A stretch of DNA of 56,635 nucleotides from Formosa sp. (GTDB taxonomy: Bacteria > Bacteroidota > Bacteroidia > Flavobacteriales > Flavobacteriaceae). The translations under genes were made by a program, and so were the position numbers. Shown one piece after another: positions 42,974-51,572 of the stretch (positions within the stretch are counted from its first letter, which is position 1; every line of letters starts with the position of its first letter). The stretch spans positions 2,389 to 59,023 of the forward strand of contig NZZM01000015.1 in the NCBI GenBank assembly GCA_002698705.1, given 5' to 3'. The notes under the pieces were generated by a model. The model worked only from the letters and a program-made list of their open reading frames with translations. It ran no database searches and was not told where the DNA came from.

Positions 42974-44043
42974 TTACAAAGCCTAAACCTTCAATTTTTG
43001 AAAGAATCAAGACACAGATTCATGGTCGAAAGCCATTTGTATTATATTCGGAGTTTAATCAAAATGTAATAAAAGCATTGTTACAAACTGATTCAAACTG
43101 CTATCAAACTTCAAGATTTAACGAATCTGGTTTTGTTTTCGCTCCTTTTGATTTAAAAAATCAGCCCACTTATATTATTCCAAAATCTTTTTCTGAGTCT
43201 TTGGAATTCAATTTAGAAAGTAAATCAGCTTCTTTTTTATCTTCTCAAAATTCTAAATCGAATGCAGAAGTTCATATAAATCTAATCAAAAAAGCTATTA
43301 AGTCCATCAAAGAAACAGAGTTGGAAAAAGTAGTTTTAGCTCGGATCGGTGAAATAGAATTTCTAAACATAAACATTTTAGACATGTTTTGTACTGTAGC
43401 CAAAGCCTATCCTGAGGCTTACACTTATTTTTGGTTTCACCCAAAAACAGGGGTGTGGATGGGTGCTTCACCTGAGACACTTTTGAATATTGAAGGCCAT
43501 AAGCTTCAATCCGCTGCCATAGCGGGTACGCAAATATTTAAAGACTCAACAGAAATAAAATGGGATGTTAAAAATTTTGAAGAGCAAACCATTGTAACAA
43601 ATTATCTAAAAAAGACTTTAAGCAAGTATTTAAAATGTGTAAATATCTCTAAGTCTAAAACAATCAGAGCGGGTAAATTATTACATTTAAAAACTTTATT
43701 ATCAGGAACCTTAAAGTCCATTCCAAACGGATTTAAAGATCTCCTTCACGATGTACATCCAACCCCAGCTGTATGCGGAACCCCCAAAAAAGCAGCGATG
43801 GCTTTTATAAGAGACTATGAGCCTATTGATCGCAGTTATTATTCGGGATTTTTAGGTGAAATTAGATACCATTCTAACCCAGAATTTCAGTACGCTGATT
43901 TAGTTGTTAATTTACGTTGTATGCAGTTGTATGAAAAAACAGCTAGACTATATGCAGGTGGTGGCATTACTAATAAATCAATTCCTGAAAATGAATGGGA
44001 GGAAACTGAGGCTAAGATTCAAACCCTAAAATTCGTATTTTAA
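42970..44043 (+). CDS. menF: Isochorismate synthase
   Basis: The 357-residue chorismate-binding enzyme converts chorismate to isochorismate, the first step of menaquinone synthesis. Conserved segments: TELEKVVLARIGEIEF, FWFHPKTGVWMGASPETLLN, SAAIAGTQIF, LLHDVHPTPAVCGTPKKAAM and RSYYSGFLGEIRY with the magnesium-binding region EWEETEAKIQTL at the end. The N-terminal part is shorter than in E. coli MenF. It overlaps the thioesterase stop by 4 bp. Confidence 0.92.
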   Translation: MITKPKPSIFERIKTQIHGRKPFVLYSEFNQNVIKALLQTDSNCYQTSRFNESGFVFAPFDLKNQPTYIIPKSFSESLEFNLESKSASFLSSQNSKSNAEVHINLIKKAIKSIKETELEKVVLARIGEIEFLNINILDMFCTVAKAYPEAYTYFWFHPKTGVWMGASPETLLNIEGHKLQSAAIAGTQIFKDSTEIKWDVKNFEEQTIVTNYLKKTLSKYLKCVNISKSKTIRAGKLLHLKTLLSGTLKSIPNGFKDLLHDVHPTPAVCGTPKKAAMAFIRDYEPIDRSYYSGFLGEIRYHSNPEFQYADLVVNLRCMQLYEKTARLYAGGGITNKSIPENEWEETEAKIQTLKFVF

Positions 44044-44089
44044 GCCTCAAAATTTATATTTTCGCTAAGTTTTAAATATGTAAGATTAA

Positions 44090-44097
44090 TAACTTTG
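44090..44097 (+). promoter_or_regulatory. -7 promoter element of menD
   Basis: TAACTTTG fits TAnnTTTG and ends 7 bp before the menD ATG, predicting a leader of only a few nucleotides. No -33 TTG. Confidence 0.45.
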
Positions 44098-44104
44098 GGA
44101 CCTA

Positions 44105-45790
44105 ATGATTTATCCAAAACAACCTTTGGCACAATACCTCATTCAACTTTGTAAATTAAAGGAAATTAAGCACATTGTGATCTCTCCGGGAAGCCGAAAC
44201 GCCCCTTTAATTATCGGATTTGCAAACGACCTTTTTTTTAAGTGTTACAGTATTGTTGATGAGCGTTCTGCTGGTTTTTTTGCCTTGGGTATTGCACAAC
44301 AAACTTCAGAAGCTGTTGCTGTTGTTTGTACTTCAGGAAGCGCCCTTTTAAATTACTACCCTGCCGTAGCTGAAGCGTTCTATACAGGTATTCCCTTGGT
44401 TGTTATTTCTGCAGATCGTCCAGAAAACCTTATTAATATAGGAGATGGCCAAACTATTATCCAGCCTAAAGCTTTTGGAGCACATGTTCTTTTCGAAGCC
44501 AATTTAAAAATCCTAACGAAAAAGTATTTCAACAGTTTAAAATCCGTTGAAATTAAAGCTCAAAAATTAATTTTGAAGGCCCTGAATACTAGCTTGGCTA
44601 AAATGGGACCAGTTCACATTAATATTCCTTTTGAGGAGCCGTTATATGAAACTGATACTGCCTTGGATTTGATACAAATTCAGACTAAAAGTTTAAAAAA
44701 AACAGCATCAATAAAAATAAGTTCTGCAAATTTTAAGATTTGGCAAAAGGCAAAACGAAAGCTTATTCTTGTAGGAGTAAATCCACCAAATACAATAGAA
44801 GGTGAAATCATTGAAAAACTAGCAAATGACCCCTCTGTCATTGTACTTACAGAAACGACTTCGAACTTACATCACCCTAGATTTTTCCCTTTTATTGATC
44901 AATTGATTACACCCTTAGATGCTTCAGGATTTAAAATGCTTCAACCAGATTTATTATTAACTTTTGGTGGTTTGATTATTTCAAAAAGAATCAAAGCATT
45001 TTTAAGAAATTATAAGCCAATTCAACACTGGCATGTGGATCCTTATAATGCCAACGATACGTTTTTTAGTCTTACAAAACATTTCAAATGTCAACCAAGT
45101 TTCTTTTTGAATCAATTGTATAAATCAACTTATTTGATAACAAGCCATTATTTTAAATTTTGGCAAGCCGTAAAATATAAGCGCCTCAAAGCTCATAAAT
45201 CTTATTTAAGATCTATGCCATTTTGTGATTTCAAAGCTTTTGAGTTGATTTCAAAGGCCATTCCAAACTTTTATATGGTACAATCCGCAAATAGTTCTGT
45301 CATCCGTTATTTGCAGTTGTTTGAATTTGATAGTTCTATTACCTTATATTGTAATAGAGGCACCAGTGGTATAGATGGCTCAATAAGCACAGCAGTTGGC
45401 GCTTCTGTTGTTTCAAAACTTCCAACTTTACTTATATCCGGTGACTTGAGCTTTTTTTATGACGTTAATGGGTTATGGAATAATTATATTCCAAATAATT
45501 TTAAAATGATTATTATCAACAATGATGGCGGTGGTATTTTTAGGATTTTACCTGGAAATGACAACTCAAAACTCTTTAAGACCTATTTTGAAACTAAACA
45601 CGGAAGAAGTGCCAAGGTTTTGGCAAAAGATTTCGGATTTGATTACTATGCTGCAAGTTCGGTTGAAAGCTTAACAAAAGCATTAACAATATTTTTTGAG
45701 ACTTCAAACTCACCTCAGCTGTTAGAGATTTTTACACCTTCCAAAGAAAACAGTGAAATTTTATTGGCCTACTTTGATGCACTTAAATAA
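44105..45790 (+). CDS. menD: 2-succinyl-5-enolpyruvyl-6-hydroxy-3-cyclohexene-1-carboxylate synthase
   Basis: MenD joins isochorismate with 2-oxoglutarate using thiamine diphosphate. The 561-residue protein has the N-terminal pyrimidine-binding domain (VISPGSRNAPLIIGFAND; SIVDERSAGFFALGIAQ with catalytic-type Glu; VCTSGSALLNYYPAVAEAF), a central domain and the PP domain (NRGTSGIDGSISTAVGASV; LLISGDLSFFYDVNGLWNN; MIIINNDGGGIFRIL). Its length is usual for the family. The 61-bp gap after menF holds its own -7 element. Confidence 0.95.
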   Translation: MIYPKQPLAQYLIQLCKLKEIKHIVISPGSRNAPLIIGFANDLFFKCYSIVDERSAGFFALGIAQQTSEAVAVVCTSGSALLNYYPAVAEAFYTGIPLVVISADRPENLINIGDGQTIIQPKAFGAHVLFEANLKILTKKYFNSLKSVEIKAQKLILKALNTSLAKMGPVHINIPFEEPLYETDTALDLIQIQTKSLKKTASIKISSANFKIWQKAKRKLILVGVNPPNTIEGEIIEKLANDPSVIVLTETTSNLHHPRFFPFIDQLITPLDASGFKMLQPDLLLTFGGLIISKRIKAFLRNYKPIQHWHVDPYNANDTFFSLTKHFKCQPSFFLNQLYKSTYLITSHYFKFWQAVKYKRLKAHKSYLRSMPFCDFKAFELISKAIPNFYMVQSANSSVIRYLQLFEFDSSITLYCNRGTSGIDGSISTAVGASVVSKLPTLLISGDLSFFYDVNGLWNNYIPNNFKMIIINNDGGGIFRILPGNDNSKLFKTYFETKHGRSAKVLAKDFGFDYYAASSVESLTKALTIFFETSNSPQLLEIFTPSKENSEILLAYFDALK

Positions 45791-45908
45791 TTTTAAAAAA
45801 AGTTTGTCTTTATAGTTTTTAAGAGAATAAATTTTCTTATTCTTAAAATTGATACATACTTTAACTTTCAGAAGGCTTTTTGAAAGTAATTATTAGACCG
45901 AATATTCT

Positions 45909-45916
45909 TACCTTTG
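45909..45916 (+). promoter_or_regulatory. -7 promoter element of the CvfB-menBACE gene group
   Basis: TACCTTTG fits TAnnTTTG and ends 4 bp before the ATG at 45921, so the transcript may be leaderless. The nearest TTG upstream (45880) is 26 bp away, slightly beyond the normal range. Confidence 0.55.
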
Positions 45917-45920
45917 CATC

Positions 45921-46751
45921 ATGATTGAAATAGGTTGTTTTAACACACTAAAGATACTTCGCGATACAGAACCTGGTTTATTTTTGGGTGATGATGAAGA
46001 TAATGAGGTTTTATTGCCTAACCGTTATGTTCCAGATAAATTTCAATTAGATGATATGATTGAAGTTTTTATTTACTTAGACAACGATGAGCGCTTAGTT
46101 GCAGTTACAGACAAGCCATATATTAAAAAGGGTGATTTTGCTCTATTACGATGCAACGCCGTTAATGAATATGGAGCATTTTTAGATTGGGGTATGGTCA
46201 AAGAATTATTTTGTCCGTTCAAAGAGCAATCATTTAAAATGAAAAAAGGAGGTTGGTATTTGGTTCATTGCTATTTAGACGATATAACAGATCGATTAGT
46301 AGCTTCTAGCAAAACAAACCGCTTTCTTGATAACTCTGAACTCAGTATCGAACTATATGATGAAGTGGACTTAATTGTCTCTCATCCTTCTGAACTAGGC
46401 ATGAATGTCATTATCAATAACTGTCATTTGGGTCTGATTTTCAAAGATGCAATCTTTAAAGATTTAAGTATTGGTGATAAACTAAAAGGTATTGTAAAAA
46501 AAATACGGCCAGGTAATAAAATTGATATTAGCCTTCAGAAATTGGGTTATAGAAATATTGAACCCACTGCCAAGGAACTATTAGACCTGATAAGAGATCA
46601 CAACGGGTTTTTGAATGTTACTGACAAATCAGCTCCAGAGGCCATAATGTCGGTTGCTCAAATGAGTAAAAAAAGTTTTAAAAAAGCAGTAGGTGCATTA
46701 TACAAAAAGCGACTTATAAGCTTGAAATCTGATGGAATTTATTTAAAATAA
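45921..46751 (+). CDS. CvfB-like S1-domain RNA-binding protein
   Basis: The 276-residue protein is of the CvfB (conserved virulence factor B) type. It starts MIEIGCFNTLKILRDTEPGL with S1-like OB domains (LLRCNAVNEYGAFLDWGMVKELFCPF about 75-100; later LSIGDKLKGIVKKIRPGNKIDISLQ) and ends in a winged-helix (MSVAQMSKKSFKKAVGALYKKRLISL). It probably binds RNA and affects gene expression. It has no known step in quinone synthesis but lies 4 bp before menB, in the same transcript. Confidence 0.88.
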   Translation: MIEIGCFNTLKILRDTEPGLFLGDDEDNEVLLPNRYVPDKFQLDDMIEVFIYLDNDERLVAVTDKPYIKKGDFALLRCNAVNEYGAFLDWGMVKELFCPFKEQSFKMKKGGWYLVHCYLDDITDRLVASSKTNRFLDNSELSIELYDEVDLIVSHPSELGMNVIINNCHLGLIFKDAIFKDLSIGDKLKGIVKKIRPGNKIDISLQKLGYRNIEPTAKELLDLIRDHNGFLNVTDKSAPEAIMSVAQMSKKSFKKAVGALYKKRLISLKSDGIYLK

Positions 46752-46755
46752 AGTT

Positions 46756-47595
46756 ATGAGTACTATCAACTGGAAAACAGCCCTTAATTTTGAGGACATT
46801 ACATACAAAAAATGTGAAGGTGTGGCTCGAATTTCTTTCAATAGACCCGATGTCCGTAATGCTTTCAGACCCCAAACAACCTCAGAGTTGTTAAAAGCTT
46901 TTCAAGACGCAAACGAAGACACCTCTATTGGAGTTGTTTTGTTAAGTAGTGAAGGTCCTTCATCAAAAGACGGCATATATTCTTTTTGCAGTGGAGGAGA
47001 TCAAAAATCACGTGGTGATGAGGGTTATATTGGTAAGGATGGATATGAGCGATTAAATATTTTAGAGGTACAACGTCTAATTCGTTTTATGCCGAAAGTA
47101 GTTATTGCAGTGGTTCCTGGCTGGGCTGTTGGTGGTGGACATAGTTTACATGTTGTTTGTGATCTTACTCTTGCCAGTAAAGAACATGCAATTTTTAAGC
47201 AAACCGATGCTGATGTGACAAGTTTTGACGGTGGTTATGGCTCAGCCTATTTAGCCAAAATGATTGGACAAAAGAAAGCTCGAGAAGTATTTTTTTTAGG
47301 GAGAAATTACAATGCGCAAGAGGCCTATGAAATGGGTATGGTCAATGCAGTTATTCCACATGCTGACTTAGAAGCTACTGCCTTCGAATGGGCACAAGAA
47401 ATTTTACAAAAATCTCCAATCTCTATTAAAATGCTAAAGTTTGCTATGAATTTAACAGATGATGGGATGGTTGGTCAACAAGTTTTTGCTGGTGAAGCTA
47501 CACGATTAGCTTACATGACAGAAGAGGCTAAAGAAGGACGCGATGCGTTTTTGGAAAAACGGCCTCCCAATTTTAATAAAAAATGGATTCCTTAA
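46756..47595 (+). CDS. menB: 1,4-dihydroxy-2-naphthoyl-CoA synthase
   Basis: MenB cyclises o-succinylbenzoyl-CoA to DHNA-CoA. The 279-residue crotonase-fold enzyme has the MenB-specific segments ARISFNRPDVRNAFRPQTT, SFCSGGDQKSRGDEGYIG, VPGWAVGGGHSLHVVCDLTL (oxyanion hole), KQTDADVTSFDGGYGSAYLA and the C-terminal FLEKRPPNFNKKWIP. It starts 4 bp after the CvfB-like gene and its stop lies one base before menA. Confidence 0.97.
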   Translation: MSTINWKTALNFEDITYKKCEGVARISFNRPDVRNAFRPQTTSELLKAFQDANEDTSIGVVLLSSEGPSSKDGIYSFCSGGDQKSRGDEGYIGKDGYERLNILEVQRLIRFMPKVVIAVVPGWAVGGGHSLHVVCDLTLASKEHAIFKQTDADVTSFDGGYGSAYLAKMIGQKKAREVFFLGRNYNAQEAYEMGMVNAVIPHADLEATAFEWAQEILQKSPISIKMLKFAMNLTDDGMVGQQVFAGEATRLAYMTEEAKEGRDAFLEKRPPNFNKKWIP

Positions 47596-47596
47596 A

Positions 47597-48520
47597 ATGA
47601 CTGCTTTAAAAACTTGGATATCGGCTTCTCGACTTAGGACCTTACCGCTCTCAACTTCTGGCGCTTTAGTAGGATCAAGCTACGCTTATTTTTTAGGCTT
47701 TTTTGATGGTTTTATTTTTATACTTATTACTTTAACCACTTTAAGTTTTCAAATATTATCCAATCTGGCAAATGATTACGGTGATGGTATCAGGGGTACC
47801 GATAACCCTTCTCGTATTGGTCCTGAAAGGGCAATTCAGAGTGGAGCAGTTTCCCCAAAGCAAATGCGACTTGCAATTATATTAAATGCTTTTATAAGTA
47901 CTGGTTTAGTTATAGCATTAATCTGGCTTTCTTTTGGAGTTGAGCATTTGGTTAAATCTATAATCTTTTTGCTTTTAGGAGGGCTTTCAATTTGGGCGGC
48001 AATTTCTTACACTATAGGGAATACTGCTTACGGGTATAGAGCACTGGGAGATTTAATGGTATTTTTGTTTTTTGGTTTACTTAGTGTTTTTGGAACCTTC
48101 TTTCTGTTTTCAAAGCAAATTGACATTCGGCTTTTGTTGCCTGCTTCCGCTGTAGGATTTTTAAGTACAGCTGTTTTGAATCTAAATAATATGCGAGATT
48201 TGAAATCAGATAAAAACTCACAAAAATACACACTTGCGGGATATATGGGACGTAAAAATTCTAAGGTATACCATTTTGCATTGATTTTATCGGCTATTAT
48301 TCTTATGATTGTATTTCAACTTATCATGTCTTTTTCAAATTTAATGCTTTTCAGTTGGGTTGCTTTTGCTCCATTATTGTTCCACTTGAAAATTGTCTAT
48401 GGCATTAAAAATCCGAAGCGATTTGATCCACATCTCAAGTTGGTAGCCTTATCAACATTTGTAATGTCTCTATTGTTTGCTTCTGTACTAGTGATTGAAC
48501 AATTACGACAATTTCTTTAA
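47597..48520 (+). CDS. menA: 1,4-dihydroxy-2-naphthoate polyprenyltransferase
   Basis: MenA prenylates and decarboxylates DHNA to demethylmenaquinone at the membrane. The 307-residue UbiA-superfamily protein has about eight helices. The first Asp-rich site is NLANDYGDGIRGTDNPSRIGP, the second NNMRDLKSDKNSQKYTLAGYMG. The ATG at 47597 (MTALKTWISASRLRTLPLST) is one base after the menB stop and aligns with the family start; the longer frame from 47543 would lie inside menB. Confidence 0.94.
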   Translation: MTALKTWISASRLRTLPLSTSGALVGSSYAYFLGFFDGFIFILITLTTLSFQILSNLANDYGDGIRGTDNPSRIGPERAIQSGAVSPKQMRLAIILNAFISTGLVIALIWLSFGVEHLVKSIIFLLLGGLSIWAAISYTIGNTAYGYRALGDLMVFLFFGLLSVFGTFFLFSKQIDIRLLLPASAVGFLSTAVLNLNNMRDLKSDKNSQKYTLAGYMGRKNSKVYHFALILSAIILMIVFQLIMSFSNLMLFSWVAFAPLLFHLKIVYGIKNPKRFDPHLKLVALSTFVMSLLFASVLVIEQLRQFL

Positions 48521-48526
48521 GTTAAG

Positions 48527-49561
48527 ATGAAGGCTACATTCCTCAAATACCAACTACAATTTAAACAAGACAGTGTTACCTCTAGAGGGGTGCTAAGCTA
48601 TAAAGATACATGGTTTCTTAAAATTCAGGATTTCAATCAAGTAGGAATTGGGGAATGTGGGATGTTTAGAGGGTTGAGTTATGATGACCGGCCTGAATTC
48701 GAAGATAAATTAGACTGGGTTTGTAAAAATATTAAATTGGGTTTAGAAGTCTTACTTGAAGAATTATCAGAATTCCCAGCCATTCAATTTGGCCTAGAAA
48801 CCGCCTTTTTAGATTTTAATGCTAATAAATCTTTTGTTTTATTCCCTTCAAAATTTACTAAAGGGCAAGATGATATCCCAATCAACGGTTTGGTTTGGAT
48901 GGGAAATAAAGACTTTATGAAAAAACAAATTTATTCAAAATTAAATGAAGGATTTGGCTGTATTAAAATCAAGGTAGGTGCTTTAGATTTTGAAACTGAA
49001 TTAGCATTACTTAAATTAATCAGAAAAGAATACAATGCTAGTACTATAGAAGTTCGAGTAGACGCTAATGGTGCTTTTTCAACTAATGAAGCATTAGAAA
49101 AATTAAAACGTTTATCAGATTTTGAATTACATTCTATAGAGCAGCCTATCGCCAGTGGACAATATGAAGCTATGGCTGAGCTCTGTAGTAACAGCCCTTT
49201 GCCTATTGCTTTAGACGAGGAGCTTATTGGTGTGATTGATGTAACAAAAAAGGGTAAATTACTACAAACTATTAAGCCTCAGTACATAATACTTAAGCCA
49301 TCCTTAGTTGGAGGTTTTTCTGGTACTATGTCATGGATTGATTTAGCAGAATCCCATTCAGTAGGGTGGTGGGTAACAAGTGCATTAGAGAGTAATATTG
49401 GTTTAAATGCTATTGCACAATGGACATACCAATTAAATATTCAGTGTCCGCAAGGACTAGGCACCGGATCTTTGTTTACAAATAATATGGTTTCTCCCTT
49501 GCAAATAATAAACGGAAGGTTGTTTTACAAACCTTCAAATAAATGGAATTTAAAATTTTAA
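48527..49561 (+). CDS. menC: o-Succinylbenzoate synthase
   Basis: MenC dehydrates SHCHC to o-succinylbenzoate. The 344-residue enolase-superfamily protein keeps the catalytic set: Lys147/Lys149 in CIKIKVGALD, metal ligands Asp179 (VRVDANG), Glu205 (SIEQPI) and Asp230 (ALDEEL), and Lys257 (ILKPSLVGGFSGT). The N-terminal capping domain (about 1-100) is complete. It follows menA by 6 bp. Confidence 0.94.
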   Translation: MKATFLKYQLQFKQDSVTSRGVLSYKDTWFLKIQDFNQVGIGECGMFRGLSYDDRPEFEDKLDWVCKNIKLGLEVLLEELSEFPAIQFGLETAFLDFNANKSFVLFPSKFTKGQDDIPINGLVWMGNKDFMKKQIYSKLNEGFGCIKIKVGALDFETELALLKLIRKEYNASTIEVRVDANGAFSTNEALEKLKRLSDFELHSIEQPIASGQYEAMAELCSNSPLPIALDEELIGVIDVTKKGKLLQTIKPQYIILKPSLVGGFSGTMSWIDLAESHSVGWWVTSALESNIGLNAIAQWTYQLNIQCPQGLGTGSLFTNNMVSPLQIINGRLFYKPSNKWNLKF

Positions 49562-49564
49562 ATT

Positions 49565-50497
49565 ATGTATATAAAACAGGCTTTTAAAGGCGAAAACGAT
49601 TGGTGGACATATCTTGTTGGAGTAGTTATTATTGGAATTGCGATGGTTGTTGGATCAGTTCCCCACGCAATAGCAATATTTTCAATAGGAATCTCTGATG
49701 ATAATAAACTTAATTCAATGCAAGACCCTTATGAATTATTAGGAATGCTTGATTCAAACCTCAACTTATTTTTAATGCTACTTTCATTTGCTGTTGGTTT
49801 ATTAGCTATTTTTTTTGTTGTAAAGTTTATACATCATCAGACTTTAAAGAGTTTAACAACGTCTAGGAATAGAATAGATTGGAATCGATTTTGGTTTGCA
49901 TTTTTTTTGTGGGGAAGTATAGTAGTTATTATGATAGGAGTTGATTATTTTATTAACCCAGGTAATTTTATTTTCAATTTTAAATTAGTACCCTTTTTAA
50001 TATTATTTGTCATCTCTATTATTTTTATTCCTTTACAAACTAGCTGCGAAGAGTATTTATTTAGGGGATATTTGATGCAGGGTCTAGGTATATTATCAAA
50101 AAACCGTTGGTTTCCCTTGATTTTTACTTCAATTTTGTTCGGTGCTTTACATATTGCAAATCCAGAAATTGACAAATTAGGTAACATTCTTTTGGTCCAT
50201 TACATTGGAACAGGTTTTCTTCTTGGAATAATGACACTTATGGATGAGGGTCTTGAGTTGTCATTGGGATTTCATGCTGCAAATAATTTAGTAGCTTGTC
50301 TGCTGTTAACAGCTGATTGGACTGTTTTTCAAACTAACTCCATTTTGAAAGATATCTCTAGTCCTGAACTTATTTCCTTAGGTGAAATATTTGTTCCAAT
50401 TTTTATTATATATCCTTTTGTTCTTTATGTTCTTTCAAAAAAGTATAATTGGTCAAATTGGGGAGAAAAATTATTTGGTAGAGTAACGGATAATTAA
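49565..50497 (+). CDS. CPBP-family intramembrane glutamic endopeptidase
   Basis: This 310-residue, multi-helix membrane protein of the CPBP (Abi/CAAX-protease-like) family carries the catalytic motifs QTSCEEYLFRGYLMQGLG (Glu-Glu and Arg), ILFGALHI and SLGFHAANNLVACLL. It may process membrane-bound substrates. It sits between menC and menE with gaps of 3 and 4 bp; no link to quinone synthesis is known, and the placement may be only cotranscription. Confidence 0.9.
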   Translation: MYIKQAFKGENDWWTYLVGVVIIGIAMVVGSVPHAIAIFSIGISDDNKLNSMQDPYELLGMLDSNLNLFLMLLSFAVGLLAIFFVVKFIHHQTLKSLTTSRNRIDWNRFWFAFFLWGSIVVIMIGVDYFINPGNFIFNFKLVPFLILFVISIIFIPLQTSCEEYLFRGYLMQGLGILSKNRWFPLIFTSILFGALHIANPEIDKLGNILLVHYIGTGFLLGIMTLMDEGLELSLGFHAANNLVACLLLTADWTVFQTNSILKDISSPELISLGEIFVPIFIIYPFVLYVLSKKYNWSNWGEKLFGRVTDN

Positions 50498-50501
50498 ATT
50501 T

Positions 50502-51572
50502 TTGATTTGCACTAATAATTTGAAAAGTTTACATCCATCATTCCGGCTAAACGGGCAAAAATTTAATGCTATGTCTATTAAAGCATTAGCATCATTTTTT
50601 ATAAAAAACGGAACTGATAATGAGGTTTGTTTGGGTGATTTTATTAAAAAATGGATTGATGATAGTGAAAATATTTTAATTAATACTTCAGGAACAATTT
50701 CAGTACCCAAACTTCTTCCTTTTTCAAAATCTTCTTTTGTAAATTCTGCTAAATCAACGGGAACTTATTTTGATTTGAAGCCTGGAGATTCAGCACTTTG
50801 TTGCTTACCTTTTTCATTTATTGCAGGCAAAATGATGTTTATTCGAGCTTGGGTTTTAGGCTTAAAATTGGATATTATTGAGCCTTCATCAACACCATTA
50901 ATAACCATATCATCGAAGAGATATGATTTTTCTGCAATGGTTCCGCTACAACTTCAAAATTCAATCTCTCACATTAGCAATATAAAAATTCTTTTGGTCG
51001 GCGGTGCCCCTTTATCAAAAAGCCTTGCATCCAAAATATATGGCCAAAAATCTTGTGTTTACGAAACTTTTGGAATGACTGAGACTCTCACTCACATAGC
51101 TGTAAAAAATATTTCTTCAGGTGAGTCATCTTTCAGTATTCTTCCAAATATTTCTATCTCACAAGACTCACGTGGATGTTTAATTGTTTCCGCACCTGAT
51201 CTAAGCGTCCATAATTTACATACTAATGATATAGTAAATAAAATTTCTGACTATAAATTCTTATGGTTAGGACGCTATGACAATGTTATTAATTCTGGAG
51301 GAATTAAAATTCAACCTGAAATTCTTGAAAAACATATCGAAGGTCAGATTAAAAACAGATTTTTTATTACATCAATACCAGATAATAAAATTAACGAAAA
51401 AGTAATTTTAATTGTTGAAGGTAAAACTCAAAAATTTGATCTTAAATGGAATTCAATAAATCCTTTGATGCGACCCAAGGAAATTTATTTTACTAAAAAA
51501 TTTTTTGAAAATAAATCTGGAAAAATTCAACGGAAAAAGACACTTTATTCTCTAAACCTGTATAACTCCTAG
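50502..51572 (+). CDS. menE: AMP-binding enzyme, probable o-succinylbenzoate-CoA ligase
   Basis: MenE activates o-succinylbenzoate with ATP and CoA. The 356-residue ANL-family protein is short, as is usual for flavobacterial MenE. The phosphate loop reads LINTSGTISVPKLLPFS, which lacks the usual second Gly of TSGTTGxPK. Later motifs are normal: YETFGMTETLTHIAVK, LWLGRYDNVINSGGIKIQPE and the catalytic-Lys segment NKSGKIQRKK. The start is TTG at 50502 or, less likely, TTG at 50520; no ATG fits. The stop overlaps the opposite carboxylase gene by 21 bp. Confidence 0.88.
   Translation: MICTNNLKSLHPSFRLNGQKFNAMSIKALASFFIKNGTDNEVCLGDFIKKWIDDSENILINTSGTISVPKLLPFSKSSFVNSAKSTGTYFDLKPGDSALCCLPFSFIAGKMMFIRAWVLGLKLDIIEPSSTPLITISSKRYDFSAMVPLQLQNSISHISNIKILLVGGAPLSKSLASKIYGQKSCVYETFGMTETLTHIAVKNISSGESSFSILPNISISQDSRGCLIVSAPDLSVHNLHTNDIVNKISDYKFLWLGRYDNVINSGGIKIQPEILEKHIEGQIKNRFFITSIPDNKINEKVILIVEGKTQKFDLKWNSINPLMRPKEIYFTKKFFENKSGKIQRKKTLYSLNLYNS

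Noticed and set aside
47543-47596. Extended menA reading frame beginning inside menB
   Set aside because: The added residues are a frame-shifted reading of the menB end; the ATG one base after the menB stop matches the family start.
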